Source of the DNA: Streptomyces sp. NBC_00483
GTDB lineage: Bacteria > Actinomycetota > Actinomycetes > Streptomycetales > Streptomycetaceae
NCBI RefSeq assembly: GCF_036013745.1
Contig: NZ_CP107880.1
Coordinates: 1,302,001 to 1,366,000, forward strand
Direction of reading: 5' to 3'
Length of the DNA: 64,000 nt
The notes under the pieces were generated by a model. The model was given only the letters and a program-made list of their open reading frames with translations, did not search any database and had not been told where the DNA came from. A program made the position numbers and the translations under genes. This document shows positions 1-8,226 of the stretch, one piece after another; position 1 is the stretch's first letter, and every line of letters starts with the position of its first letter.

Positions 1-239
1 ACCGTCGTCCCCGCGTTGAACTTGCCGTCGGAGGTGCGCGCACACTCCCGCAGGAAGGCGTTGCCCTTCTCGATGTCCTCGGCCAGGAGATCGAGAAGGC
101 CCTCGCGGCCCAGTCGCGCCCGGAAGCGGTCCAGGGCGCGGCGCGCATAGAACAGCTCCATGTCGTCGATGCTCCCGGCGCCGGTCGGCCCCGAATCGAG
201 CGTCACGGTCACGGCCGGGAGCGTCTGGTTGTCGGTCAC
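1..239 (-). CDS. Unrecognised protein, N-terminal part only
   Basis: The gene starts at GTG 239 with a GGAGG-type ribosome site about ten bases upstream and runs off the left edge, so only about 79 residues are visible. The protein begins VTDNQTLPAVTVTLDSG and continues with a charged helical stretch (MELFYARRALDRFRARLG). There is no signal peptide or membrane segment in this part. I do not recognise the family. It is divergent from the TetR gene at 364 and shares a 124-bp intergenic region containing a palindrome, so it is the likely target of that repressor. Reading frame and third-position GC look genuine. Confidence 0.6.
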   Translation of the reverse strand, partial: MTDNQTLPAVTVTLDSGPTGAGSIDDMELFYARRALDRFRARLGREGLLDLLAEDIEKGNAFLRECARTSDGKFNAGTT

Positions 240-262
240 GGGCAGGCCCTCCAGTCGGATGC

Positions 263-280
263 GAATGTAGATACACATTC
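263..280. promoter_or_regulatory. Inverted repeat between divergent genes, candidate TetR operator
   Basis: Arms GAATGT and ACATTC are perfect inverted copies separated by six bases (GAATGT-AGATAC-ACATTC). The site lies between the divergent gene at 239 and the TetR gene at 364, in a locally AT-rich patch that would suit a promoter. TetR regulators commonly bind such sites next to their own gene. The assignment is inference from position and symmetry. Confidence 0.42.
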
Positions 281-363
281 ACTTTATGGCGGCGAGACTA
301 CGCGCCGGGGTCCACCCCTTGTCAACAGCCGGCACCGTGACCTCCGCCGATACGATGCGGAAC

Positions 364-1002
364 ATGACCGACCAGCACGACCGCCCGGCGCCGTACCGGC
401 AGCCCCAACAGGCGCGCAGCGCCGCGACGCTGGCCCGCGTGCTGCGCGCGGCGGAGGAGATCGCCGCCTCGTCCGGCCTGGAGGAGATGACGATCACCGG
501 CGTCGCCGCCCGCGCCGGCGTTGCGGTCGGCACGATCTACCGCCGCTTCGAGGACAAAGAGCAGCTGATCAACGCGCTCACCGAGCGGATGCTGGAACGG
601 CGCGAGGAATACGTGACCGAGCAGCTGGCCAAGGCCGAGCCGTCGCTCCAGGGCGTCATGGACGCCTACGCGCACGCCCTGCTGCACTCCTTCGCCGACC
701 ACAGCAACCTCTTCCCCGAACTGCTGCGCACACGGGGGACCAAGCCGCCGGATCGCGGGGCCCGCACCATCACCGAGGTCCACCGCCTCCTGCTCGAAGC
801 GGCGGCCCCCTACGCCGGCGAGATCCGCCGCTCCGACCCGCAGAAGGCGCTGGACACCGTGGCCCGCGCCATCCTCGGCGCCTGCTTCCACAACTCCGTA
901 CGCCCCGACCCGGCCACCGGCGAGCAGGCACAGCGCCAGTACGCGGACGAACTCAGCGACATGGCGATCGCCTACCTCAGCACACCCGACCGCCGGACCT
1001 GA
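364..1002 (+). CDS. TetR family transcriptional regulator
   Basis: A 212-residue protein with an N-terminal helix-turn-helix of TetR type around residues 17-62 (TLARVLRAAEEIAASS, then ITGVAARAGVAVGTIYRRF, the recognition helix and the usual YRRF/DKEQL junction). The rest is a helical ligand-binding domain that I cannot assign to a ligand. ATG 364 was chosen because the extension back to 286 has no ribosome site and would run through the promoter region. It is divergent from the partial gene at 1-239, with an 18-bp inverted repeat at 263-280 between them, which suggests local autoregulation and control of that neighbour. It converges with the CorA gene nine bases further on. Confidence 0.86.
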   Translation: MTDQHDRPAPYRQPQQARSAATLARVLRAAEEIAASSGLEEMTITGVAARAGVAVGTIYRRFEDKEQLINALTERMLERREEYVTEQLAKAEPSLQGVMDAYAHALLHSFADHSNLFPELLRTRGTKPPDRGARTITEVHRLLLEAAAPYAGEIRRSDPQKALDTVARAILGACFHNSVRPDPATGEQAQRQYADELSDMAIAYLSTPDRRT

Positions 1003-1011
1003 GCCCCGGGC

Positions 1012-2079
1012 TCACAGCCAGCGACGCCACTTGAAGACACCCCAGAGGCCGAACCCGAAGCCGAGCATCAGCGCCACGGCGAACGGATAGCCCCACGTCC
1101 AGTGCAGCTCCGGCATGTGGTCGAAGTTCATGCCGTAGATGGAGGCGACGAGCGTCGGGGTGAACAGGATCGCCGCCCACGACGAGATCTTCTTGACCTG
1201 CTCGCCCTGCTCGATGGTCTCCTCCGCCAGGCGGCGGCTCTCCTCGCCCTGGGCGAGGCTGGCGCTCGACATGCGCCGCATGGCCTCGTTCTGATCCATC
1301 GTCACCAGTGTGGAGTGCACAGTCAGGGCGTTCTCCAGCAGGGCCCTCGCCCCATCGACGCGTTCCGTCACCCGGATCGTGTGGTCGAGAACATTGCGCA
1401 GCCGGTTCTGCACCTCGTCGCCGGTGCCGTACCGGTCCGCTCCGCGAAGCAGGCCGCGCACCATGTTGGGGAGCGCCCCGATGGCGCGCTGCAGGGCGAT
1501 CACCTGCGCGAGCAGCCGGTAGATCCGCTCGGACAGGGCGGGATCCGCGTTGCCCTTCCCGAACAGGGTGTCCTCGATCTCGTCGATGTCATTCATGAGC
1601 CCGGCGACGACGGGCGCGTAGCCGTCGACGATCACGTCGAGGAACGCCGTGAGCATCGCCTCGGGCCCCAGGCCGAGGAACTCCGGCTCCGCCTCGAGGG
1701 CGTCGCGGGCCGCCGACAGGTCCGGGACGGTGCTGTGCCGGACGGTGATGACGAACTGCGGCCCGACGAACAGGTGCACCTCGCCGAAGTCGACACACTC
1801 GTGCCGGTCGTCGTAGGAGGCGGGGCGCAGCACGACGAACATCGTGTCGCCGTAGCGCTCCAGCTTCGGGCGCTGATGTCCCTTGTGCGCGTCCTCGACG
1901 GCCAGGGGGTGCAGTCCGAACCGGGCCGCGGCGGCCTCGAGTTCGTCCGGGCCGGGGTCCATCAGGCCGATCCAGGCCACACCGCCCGAGCGCTCCAGGT
2001 CGTCGGCGGCGTCCTGTAGATCGGACGGGCACTGGGCGCGGCGCCCCTCGACGTAGATGCGGCCGTCGATCGCCGTCAT
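1012..2079 (-). CDS. corA: CorA-family magnesium/cobalt transporter
   Basis: A 355-residue protein with the CorA layout: a long acidic cytoplasmic N-terminal domain, a long helical stalk, then two transmembrane segments at the extreme C-terminus (about residues 299-316 and 331-349). The signature YGMNF sits at the end of the first membrane helix (about 313-317), and the periplasmic loop contains MPELHWTWGYP, a normal variant of the MPEL loop. The family forms pentameric channels for Mg2+ and Co2+/Ni2+ uptake. The final residues FKWRRWL are the usual basic tail. Length is standard. It stands alone between a convergent TetR gene and another TetR gene, so it may be housekeeping rather than tied to either. 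Confidence 0.93.
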   Translation of the reverse strand: MTAIDGRIYVEGRRAQCPSDLQDAADDLERSGGVAWIGLMDPGPDELEAAAARFGLHPLAVEDAHKGHQRPKLERYGDTMFVVLRPASYDDRHECVDFGEVHLFVGPQFVITVRHSTVPDLSAARDALEAEPEFLGLGPEAMLTAFLDVIVDGYAPVVAGLMNDIDEIEDTLFGKGNADPALSERIYRLLAQVIALQRAIGALPNMVRGLLRGADRYGTGDEVQNRLRNVLDHTIRVTERVDGARALLENALTVHSTLVTMDQNEAMRRMSSASLAQGEESRRLAEETIEQGEQVKKISSWAAILFTPTLVASIYGMNFDHMPELHWTWGYPFAVALMLGFGFGLWGVFKWRRWL

Positions 2080-2108
2080 GGGCTGTCCGTCCCCTCGTCG
2101 TCGCTGGG

Positions 2109-2735
2109 CTACGGCGTCGGGACCAGCACGCTCTGCACGGCGGGTCCGACGAGCGTGATCAGCTTCTCACGCTCGGCGCCGGTCAGCGTGGGGACACCGA
2201 CGACGCGGCGCCCGACCACGAGCCCGACGAGCATCGACGACACGACCCCCGCACGGAGTGTCGCATCGTCGATGTCGCGCGAGGTGATGGCGTCGACGAG
2301 CAGCCGCTCCTCGAGGAACTCGCGCAGCTGGTCGTTGGCCTGGTCGTTGGCGATGGCGCCCCGGAGCATCGCCATGAGCGGCTCCGAGCTCGCGGCGTCC
2401 ACCTCCCACACATCGAGGAAGGCCCGTACGACGCGTTCACCGAGTCCCTCGTCCGGGCCCTCGAACGCGTCACTGAAGCGCGTCAACGCCTCCGCGGGGA
2501 CGGACATCACGGCGGCGAACAGCTCGTTCTTCGACCGGAAGAACTGCATCACCAGCGACGCGTCCACCCCGGCGTCGGCCGCGACCCGCCGGATCGTGGT
2601 CGCGGTGAAGCCGTCCGCCGCGAAGCGGGCGCGGGCCGCCGCGAGGATCGCCTGCCGGGTCGTATTCGTCCCCGGCCGGCGCCCACGACGGGCGGCGGGG
2701 GTGGTCTCGGCGGCGGGAGTCGTGTGCGCGGTCAT
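2109..2735 (-). CDS. TetR family transcriptional regulator
   Basis: A 208-residue TetR protein. After a disordered Ala/Thr-rich leader (residues 1-24, ending in RRGRRPGTNTT) comes the helix-turn-helix (RQAILAAARARFAADGF, then TIRRVAADAGVDASLVMQFF, about 25-70). The C-terminal domain looks like the TetR_C_17 type with a conserved E-x-L-M-AMLRGA patch; the ligand is unknown. It is divergent from the CocE-type hydrolase gene at 2855. A perfect 16-bp palindrome at 2764-2779 lies 29 bp upstream of this start, well placed to repress both genes. The regulator is therefore the probable local sensor for the hydrolase substrate. Confidence 0.88.
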   Translation of the reverse strand: MTAHTTPAAETTPAARRGRRPGTNTTRQAILAAARARFAADGFTATTIRRVAADAGVDASLVMQFFRSKNELFAAVMSVPAEALTRFSDAFEGPDEGLGERVVRAFLDVWEVDAASSEPLMAMLRGAIANDQANDQLREFLEERLLVDAITSRDIDDATLRAGVVSSMLVGLVVGRRVVGVPTLTGAEREKLITLVGPAVQSVLVPTP

Positions 2736-2763
2736 GCCCCAAAACTACCTCCCCCGACATGAA

Positions 2764-2779
2764 CTCAACACGTGTTGAG
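2764..2779. promoter_or_regulatory. Perfect 16-bp palindrome, TetR operator candidate
   Basis: CTCAACACGTGTTGAG is a perfect palindrome, with an E-box-like CACGTG centre, in the 119-bp gap between the divergent TetR (start 2735) and hydrolase (start 2855) genes. Palindromes of this size between a TetR gene and its divergent neighbour are typical operators. The link to this regulator is inferred. Confidence 0.65.
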
Positions 2780-2854
2780 ATTTTGCCGTCGCCGACCTAC
2801 GCTCGAAATGTCGGCAGAGCCCGTCCGCCGACCGAAAGACGCGAGGAGCTCACG

Positions 2855-4597
2855 ATGAGTGACGTCCAGAAGGTGTACATGCCGTCCCAGCCGCTGGAGC
2901 CGGGCCCCCGCTACGGGATCCTGAGCGACTTCGAGCCCGGGACGCGCACGCTGGAGGCGGGCTTCCGGATCGCGCCGCCGTTCAAGCCGCTGCCCGTCGA
3001 CATCGTGCTCGACAAGGACGTACCGGTCACCCTGCGCGACGGCGTCACGATCCACGTCGACGTCTTCCGTCCCGCCGACTCCGAGCAGGTCCCGGTGATC
3101 GTGGCGTGGAGCCCGTACGGCAAGGGCCAGGGCTCGTCCGCCAGCGTGATGGGCATCTTCGGCATGGTCGGCCTCGACAACGGCATCGTGTCCGGACTCG
3201 AGAAGTTCGAAGGCCCCGACCCCGCCTACTGGTGCGCGCGGGGCTACGCGATCTGCAACCCGGACATCCGGGGCGTCGCCAACTCCGAGGGCGACAGCGC
3301 CATTTGGGACCGCCAGGAGGGCCGGGACTGCTACGACCTGATCGAGTGGCTGGGCGTCCAGGACTGGTGCACCGGCAAGGTCGCGATGAGCGGAACCTCC
3401 TACCTCGCGGTCTCCCAGTGGTTCACCGCGGCCGAGCAGCCGCCACACCTGGCGGCCATCAACCCGTGGGAGGGCGTCAGCGACGTCTACCGCGACCTGG
3501 TCATGCGCGGCGGCATGCCCGACACCGGCTTCGCCCGCCAGCTCCAGGACAACAGCTTCTACGGCAAGGCCCAGAAGGAGGACATCCTCACCGAGGCCGA
3601 GCACCACCCGCTGATGGACGGCCTGTGGGAGAACAAGATCCCGCGGTTCGAGAACATCAACGTGCCCGCGTACGTCGTCGCCAGCTACTCCAACACCCTG
3701 CACACCGCCGGTACGTTCCGCGCCTGGCGCCGGATGGCCTCCACGGACAAGTGGCTGCGCATCCACAACAGCCAGGAATGGCCCGACTACTACGACGAGA
3801 CCAACGTCGAGGACCTGCGCCGCTTCTTCGACCACACCCTCAAGGGCGAGGACAACGGCTGGGAGCAGACACCCCGCGTGCGCTACTCCCTCCTCGACCT
3901 CCACGGCGGCGACCAGGTCAACGTCCCCGCGGACCAGTTCCCGCCGGCCGACGTCACCTCGACGAAGTACTACCTCGACGCACGCACCCGGACCCTGGCA
4001 ACCACGGCGCCCGCCGTCGAGGGCACGGTCGGCTACGACGTCGCGGCCAACCCGGACCTGGTGTCGTTCGTGGCGCGCTTCGACGAGGAGACCACGCTGG
4101 TCGGCTACCCCAAAGCGCACCTGTGGGTCGAGGCCGACGGCTCCGACGACATGGACCTGTTCGTCCTCGTCCAAAAGCTCGACGCCCACGGCACACCGCT
4201 CCAGGCGTTCACCGCCCTCAACCAGGGCGCGCTGGCCATGGACGTCACCGAACGGGGCGCCTCGATCCTGCGCTACAAGGGCTCCGACGGACGCCTCCGT
4301 GTCTCGATGCGCCACCTGGACAAGGCCCTGGCCACCGACGACATCCCGGCGCACACCTTCGACCGGGTCGAGAAGCTCTCCCCCGGCGAGGTCGTCGACG
4401 TCGAGATCGACCTGCTGCCGGTCGGACTCACCTTCCACCCGGGCGAACAACTCCGCTTCATCGTCAGCGGCAGGTCGCTGCTGGGCACGATGATGCCCGG
4501 CATCCGCGAGTACACCCCGACCAACAGCGGCCGCCACATCATCCACACCGGCGGCGACCGGGCCTCGTACCTGCAACTCCCGGTCAAGCAGGCGTGA
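2855..4597 (+). CDS. CocE/NonD family serine hydrolase
   Basis: A 580-residue alpha/beta hydrolase of the S15/CocE type. The N-terminal catalytic domain has the oxyanion/secondary-structure block VIVAWSPYGKGQG and the nucleophile motif GTSYLAV (Ser in G-x-S-Y). Family members cleave ester or Xaa-Pro bonds; cocaine esterase and glutaryl-7-ACA acylase belong here. A C-terminal jelly-roll (PepX_C type, roughly residues 345-575) follows, with DMDLFVLVQKLDA and FHPGEQLRFIVSG. ATG 2855 has a good GAGGAG ribosome site seven bases upstream; a start at 2759 would place the operator inside the gene. No signal peptide, so cytoplasmic. Probably induced by release of the divergent TetR. Substrate unknown. 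Confidence 0.9.
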   Translation: MSDVQKVYMPSQPLEPGPRYGILSDFEPGTRTLEAGFRIAPPFKPLPVDIVLDKDVPVTLRDGVTIHVDVFRPADSEQVPVIVAWSPYGKGQGSSASVMGIFGMVGLDNGIVSGLEKFEGPDPAYWCARGYAICNPDIRGVANSEGDSAIWDRQEGRDCYDLIEWLGVQDWCTGKVAMSGTSYLAVSQWFTAAEQPPHLAAINPWEGVSDVYRDLVMRGGMPDTGFARQLQDNSFYGKAQKEDILTEAEHHPLMDGLWENKIPRFENINVPAYVVASYSNTLHTAGTFRAWRRMASTDKWLRIHNSQEWPDYYDETNVEDLRRFFDHTLKGEDNGWEQTPRVRYSLLDLHGGDQVNVPADQFPPADVTSTKYYLDARTRTLATTAPAVEGTVGYDVAANPDLVSFVARFDEETTLVGYPKAHLWVEADGSDDMDLFVLVQKLDAHGTPLQAFTALNQGALAMDVTERGASILRYKGSDGRLRVSMRHLDKALATDDIPAHTFDRVEKLSPGEVVDVEIDLLPVGLTFHPGEQLRFIVSGRSLLGTMMPGIREYTPTNSGRHIIHTGGDRASYLQLPVKQA

Positions 4598-4612
4598 CAC
4601 CGACCCGCCGAC

Positions 4613-5491
4613 TCACTCCCCCGCCGCCCGGTCGCAGGACCTGACGAACGCGCGCACCGCCCCGGCGATTTCGTCGGGGCGGCTGAGTGTCACCACATCC
4701 ACGTCGGCCGCCATGTCACGCAGGGGCCGGTAGACGAGGTCCCGGAGCCCGATGCGTTCCGCGGCGGCCGGGACGACGGCCACACCCACGCCGGCCGAGG
4801 CGAGCACGAGCGCGCCGAGGGTGCCGGTCACCAGGTGGACACGGGCCCGCTGCTCCGCCCCGAAACGGTCGAGCACGCTCTCGTCGTCTTGGTCGGCCGC
4901 GTACACGATGAGGGTCTCGCCCTCCAGGTCCCCGGGGGCGACCGAGGCCTCGGCGGCCAGCGCGTGGTCGTGGCGCACGGCGATCGAGAGAGTCGTCCGG
5001 GCTCCGCGCCGCACCGCGAGGTCGCTCACCTCCCCCAGCCCGTTGTCGGGGCTGTATCCGATGTCGAGCGTGCCGTCGCGCAGGCCCTGCACCTGTGCGG
5101 CGGGCGGGAGTTCGGTCAGGTGGAGCTCTACACGCGGGTGAGCCGCGTGGAAGCGGCGCAGGTCGGTGGAGAGGGTGCCTTCCAGCACGGCGATCCCGGA
5201 GAACCCGATCCGTACGGCCCCGGTCTCGCCCCTGACCGACTGCCGGGCGACGTCCAGGGCACGGCCGGCCTGCGCCAGGGTCCGTCGCGCCTCGACGAGC
5301 AGCAGCTGCCCCGCCTCCGTCAGCTCGACCCGGCGGCTGGTGCGGACGAAGACGGGGCCACCCACCTCGCGCTCCAGCGCCTTCACCTGGGTGCTCAGCG
5401 TCGACTGCGTGACATGCAGCCGGGCGGCGGCGCGGCCGAAGTGGCACTCCTCGGCGACGGCCACGAAGTACCGCAGATGGCGAAGTTCCAC
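4613..5491 (-). CDS. LysR family transcriptional regulator
   Basis: A 292-residue LysR protein. The winged helix-turn-helix occupies residues 1-60 (VELRHLRYFVAVAEECHFGRAAARLH, then TQSTLSTQVKALE). The periplasmic-binding-like effector domain runs from about 86 to 285. GTG 5491 begins the canonical VELRHLRYFVAV, and the short upstream extension is not family-like. It is divergent from the SnoaL/decarboxylase operon at 5595, the classical LysR arrangement, with a 15-bp inverted repeat at 5541-5555 between them. It likely activates that operon in response to an aromatic substrate or intermediate, which is inference from the neighbour's family. It converges closely with the CocE gene, leaving 15 bp between their stops. 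Confidence 0.9.
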   Translation of the reverse strand: MELRHLRYFVAVAEECHFGRAAARLHVTQSTLSTQVKALEREVGGPVFVRTSRRVELTEAGQLLLVEARRTLAQAGRALDVARQSVRGETGAVRIGFSGIAVLEGTLSTDLRRFHAAHPRVELHLTELPPAAQVQGLRDGTLDIGYSPDNGLGEVSDLAVRRGARTTLSIAVRHDHALAAEASVAPGDLEGETLIVYAADQDDESVLDRFGAEQRARVHLVTGTLGALVLASAGVGVAVVPAAAERIGLRDLVYRPLRDMAADVDVVTLSRPDEIAGAVRAFVRSCDRAAGE

Positions 5492-5540
5492 GCGAGATCC
5501 CCGATCACTCGCCCACATTTCCAATCGCTGTCAACGAACA

Positions 5541-5572
5541 ATAGATCAGATCTATCAATTGGAACTATCAAT
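5541..5572. promoter_or_regulatory. LysR-type binding region: inverted repeat plus direct repeat
   Basis: ATAGATC-A-GATCTAT (5541-5555) is an inverted repeat with 7-bp perfect arms. CTATCAAT occurs at 5552-5559 and again at 5565-5572, 13 bp apart. The region lies between the divergent LysR gene (start 5491) and the SnoaL-like gene (start 5595) and is AT-rich compared with its surroundings. LysR proteins typically bind two such phased sites, one for recognition and one for activation. Confidence 0.45.
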
Positions 5573-5594
5573 GGAAGGGTCGGAGACTGGAGCC

Positions 5595-6203
5595 ATGCCT
5601 TCCACACCGTCACTTCCGACACTTCAGGACCGCCAGGACATCGCCGACCTCATGACCGGCTGGATCCATCGCGACAAGGGCCAATGGGACCGGCTCCGGG
5701 AGCTGTTCCACCCGGGCGCTCGGATCGAGATCACCTGGTTCGAGGGCCCGGCTGCTGAGTTCGTCGACGCGTCCTCGCGGATGGCCGCCACCGATCTGCG
5801 GACCAAGCACCTCATCACCTCCCCCTCCGTGACCTTCTCCGCCGACGGCACGCGCGCGGTCGCCGAGACCAACGCGGTCATCGTCGCCGAGAACGGCCGC
5901 CTTGGCCTGGGCTGCAACGGCCACAACCGCTTCATGGACCGCATCGAGCGCCGGGACGGCGTCTGGCGCATCGTCGACCGCAAGAGCGTGTACGACTTCG
6001 CCACGTTCACGTTCCCCGCCGGGATCGTGGAGATCGACCCCGAGGTGGTGGCCAGGTACCCGCGCGAGTACGGGGCGCTGGCCTACGTGCTCGACCAGAG
6101 CGGGTTCCCCGTCCAGCGCGTCTTCGCGACGCAGGGCAGCGAACTGGAACGTGACATCACGGATGCCGCGTTCGCCTGGCTCGGCGAGGAAGCCCGGGGC
6201 TGA
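5595..6203 (+). CDS. SnoaL-like / NTF2-fold protein
   Basis: A 202-residue protein with the SnoaL_4-like alpha+beta barrel pattern: DRQDIADLMTGWIHRDKGQW at the N-terminus, the LFHPGARIEITWFEG strand, then HNRFMDRIERRDGVWRIVDR near residue 115. This fold is used for isomerases, dehydratases, hydroxylases and non-enzymatic binding of aromatic or polyketide compounds. ATG 5595 has GGAG nine bases upstream; ATG 5571 is the alternative. It is first in an operon with the decarboxylase at 6226 (22-bp gap) and divergent from LysR. It probably acts on the same aromatic compound as the decarboxylase, but I cannot name the reaction. Confidence 0.84.
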   Translation: MPSTPSLPTLQDRQDIADLMTGWIHRDKGQWDRLRELFHPGARIEITWFEGPAAEFVDASSRMAATDLRTKHLITSPSVTFSADGTRAVAETNAVIVAENGRLGLGCNGHNRFMDRIERRDGVWRIVDRKSVYDFATFTFPAGIVEIDPEVVARYPREYGALAYVLDQSGFPVQRVFATQGSELERDITDAAFAWLGEEARG

Positions 6204-6225
6204 CGGCATGAACAGGACTGACGCA

Positions 6226-7221
6226 ATGAAGCTGATCACCATCGAGGAGCACACCCTCGACACCGCGGTGGCGCAGGCCTCCGCCGGACGCGCGGCGCAG
6301 GTGAGCCCGCACTTCGGGGCGGCGTACTCGCCGGCCAGTGGGCTGCCCTACTGCCCCACGGCCGAGGAGCTCGAAGACCTCGACCAGGGGCGTATCGCCG
6401 ACATGGACGCGCACGGCATCGACATGCAGGTGCTGTCCAACCTCACCACGCAGTTCCTGCCCGCCGACGTGGCTCCTGATTTCGTACAGGGAGTCAACGA
6501 CCGTCTCGCGGCCGCCTGTTCACGCCACCCCGACCGTTTCGCCGCCTTCGCGTCGCTGCCCACGTCCGCCCCGGAGCAGGCCCCGGCCGAGCTCAAGCGT
6601 GCCGTCGAGGAACTCGGCCACGTCGGCACGCTCATCCACGGACGCACCGACGACGAGTTCCTGTCCGCCGAGCGCTTCGACCCGATCCTGCGGGCGGCCG
6701 CCGAACTGCACGTCCCGATCTACCTCCACCCCGCCCCGCCCACCCGTGACACCAGCGCGGGCAACTACGAAGCGGGCCTCGACCCCGTGGTCGCCACACG
6801 GTTCGCCACCGCGGCCTGGGGATGGCACAACGAATCGGGCATCCACTTCCTCCACCTCGTCCTCAGCGGCGCCCTGGACCGCTACCCGGACCTGCAATTC
6901 GTCCTCGGGCACTGGGGCGAGATGATCCCCTGGTTCCTGGACCGCCTCGACGAGGCACTTCCCCAGCGCGCCACGGGCCTCGACCGGACCATCGGCGACT
7001 ACGTACGCCAGAACGTCTGGTACACCCCCAGCGGCATGTTCACCGCACCGCACCTGCGCTTCTGCGCCGATGTCCTCGGCACCGACCGCATGATCTACTC
7101 CGTCGACTACCCCTTCGTCGGACACGCGGGCGCCCGCAGCTTCCTCGAGGACTGCGACCTGCCCACGGACGCCAAGCGGGACATCGCCCACCGCAACGCC
7201 GAACGACTGCTCGGCCTCTGA
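6226..7221 (+). CDS. Amidohydrolase-type aromatic decarboxylase (gamma-resorcylate decarboxylase-like)
   Basis: A 331-residue member of the amidohydrolase-2 superfamily. The N-terminal metal motif is E-x-H (IEEH, residues 5-8) rather than H-x-H. This is characteristic of the metal-dependent non-oxidative decarboxylases such as gamma-resorcylate decarboxylase and ACMSD relatives. Other expected ligands are seen: H in PIYLHPAP (about 168), H in LGHWGEM (about 228) and the catalytic D in YSVDYPF (about 289). These enzymes decarboxylate hydroxybenzoates reversibly. ATG 6226 has AGGA eight bases upstream; ATG 6208 is possible. It is the second gene after the SnoaL-like protein under a LysR regulator. 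The exact substrate is not deducible. Confidence 0.9.
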   Translation: MKLITIEEHTLDTAVAQASAGRAAQVSPHFGAAYSPASGLPYCPTAEELEDLDQGRIADMDAHGIDMQVLSNLTTQFLPADVAPDFVQGVNDRLAAACSRHPDRFAAFASLPTSAPEQAPAELKRAVEELGHVGTLIHGRTDDEFLSAERFDPILRAAAELHVPIYLHPAPPTRDTSAGNYEAGLDPVVATRFATAAWGWHNESGIHFLHLVLSGALDRYPDLQFVLGHWGEMIPWFLDRLDEALPQRATGLDRTIGDYVRQNVWYTPSGMFTAPHLRFCADVLGTDRMIYSVDYPFVGHAGARSFLEDCDLPTDAKRDIAHRNAERLLGL

Positions 7222-7320
7222 GGCCGTGTCCCGAACGGGCCCGGGACCGAACGGGGAGCTCGGCCCTCTCCCTAACAGACTGACGATGCAGGTGAGTTAA
7301 GGGTCCAGTAAACTACCCGC

Positions 7321-8055
7321 ATGTTTTCCAAGCCGGTGTCCCGGGCGCAGCAACTCGCCAACGAGATCGAGCGGTCCATCGTCGAGCGGAACCTGCTGCC
7401 CGGTGACCGCATCGCGACCCAGGACGAGCTGCGGGAGCGGACCGGCTACGGGCGTTCGACGATCGGCGAGACGGCCCGGCTGCTCTCCGAGCGGGGGACC
7501 GTCGAGGTGCGACCGGGCCGGGGCGGCGGGCTGTTCGTCGCGTCCATCAGTCCGGTGGTCCGGCTGCGTCGCACCCTGCTGACCGTGACCGAGGGTGCGA
7601 GCACCGCCAGTGACGCCATCGCCGTGCGGGAGGCGCTCGAGGAACTCATCGCTGTCGACGCCGCGCGCCACCGCACGGCGACCGACATCGCGGAGCTTCA
7701 GGCCTGCATGTCCGAGATGGCGGCGCATCGCGACGACTGGACGGCGTTCATGGCCGCGAACTGGTCCCTCCACGAGCGCATCGCGGCCATCACACCCAAT
7801 GAACTCGCCCGCGGCGTGTACGTCGGCACCATCCGCTGCGTCGCCGAGCTGGAGGTCCATGCAGGAACCGAGCAGGAGAACGACGCGGCGGAATACCTCG
7901 CCTCACGCGTCGCAGTGCACGCGGAGCTCGTCGACGCGATCGCGTCCGGGGACCTCCCCCGCACGCGCGACGCCGTCGAGGCGCACCGCGGGAGCTCCGT
8001 CGATGCCGCGTCGAGCGGCTCGTCGGCGTCAGGACCTGCGTCGGCCGACGGATAG
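7321..8055 (+). CDS. GntR family regulator, FCD (FadR-like) subgroup
   Basis: A 244-residue regulator with a GntR winged helix at residues 8-78 (AQQLANEIERSIVERNLLPGDRIATQDELRE, then a GYGRSTIGETARLLSERG recognition region) and an all-helical FCD ligand-binding domain from about 90 to 225. FCD metal ligands appear as D/H pairs around AANWSLHERIA and the SRVAVHAELVDAI helix. The C-terminus ends in a Ser/Ala-rich tail, unusual but not disruptive. It follows the decarboxylase operon by about 100 bp and converges on the flavin reductase operon, so its target is uncertain. Confidence 0.88.
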   Translation: MFSKPVSRAQQLANEIERSIVERNLLPGDRIATQDELRERTGYGRSTIGETARLLSERGTVEVRPGRGGGLFVASISPVVRLRRTLLTVTEGASTASDAIAVREALEELIAVDAARHRTATDIAELQACMSEMAAHRDDWTAFMAANWSLHERIAAITPNELARGVYVGTIRCVAELEVHAGTEQENDAAEYLASRVAVHAELVDAIASGDLPRTRDAVEAHRGSSVDAASSGSSASGPASADG

Positions 8056-8180
8056 GTCCACACACCACAGGCAGCCGCTGCCGCCGCCGCTGTCATGAGG
8101 AATCGGCGCGGGGTCGGCTCGGGCATGGACCGGATGACATCCGAGATGTCATCGCACATCGAACTCCCCCTGCCCAGTTG

Positions 8181-8223
8181 GGCGTTGGTGACGGCGTTGG
8201 TGACTCTCTTAGGCGTTGATGGC
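8181..8223. repeat. Short tandem repeat, 12-bp unit
   Basis: GGCGTTGGTGAC is present twice head to tail (8181-8192, 8193-8204), followed by a degenerate third copy GGCGTTGATGGC at 8212-8223. CTCTCTT and CTCTCTA flank the third copy. It lies in the 171-bp gap between the convergent GntR (stop 8055) and flavin reductase (stop 8227) genes. No other feature was seen in this gap. Probably replication slippage. Confidence 0.5.
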
Positions 8224-8226
8224 TCT

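Noticed and set aside
2765..4600. A 611-codon open frame on the minus strand opposite the CocE-type hydrolase
   Set aside because: It mirrors the hydrolase gene in codon phase, has Val/Asp/Gly-rich composition typical of antisense frames in high-GC DNA and no family resemblance.
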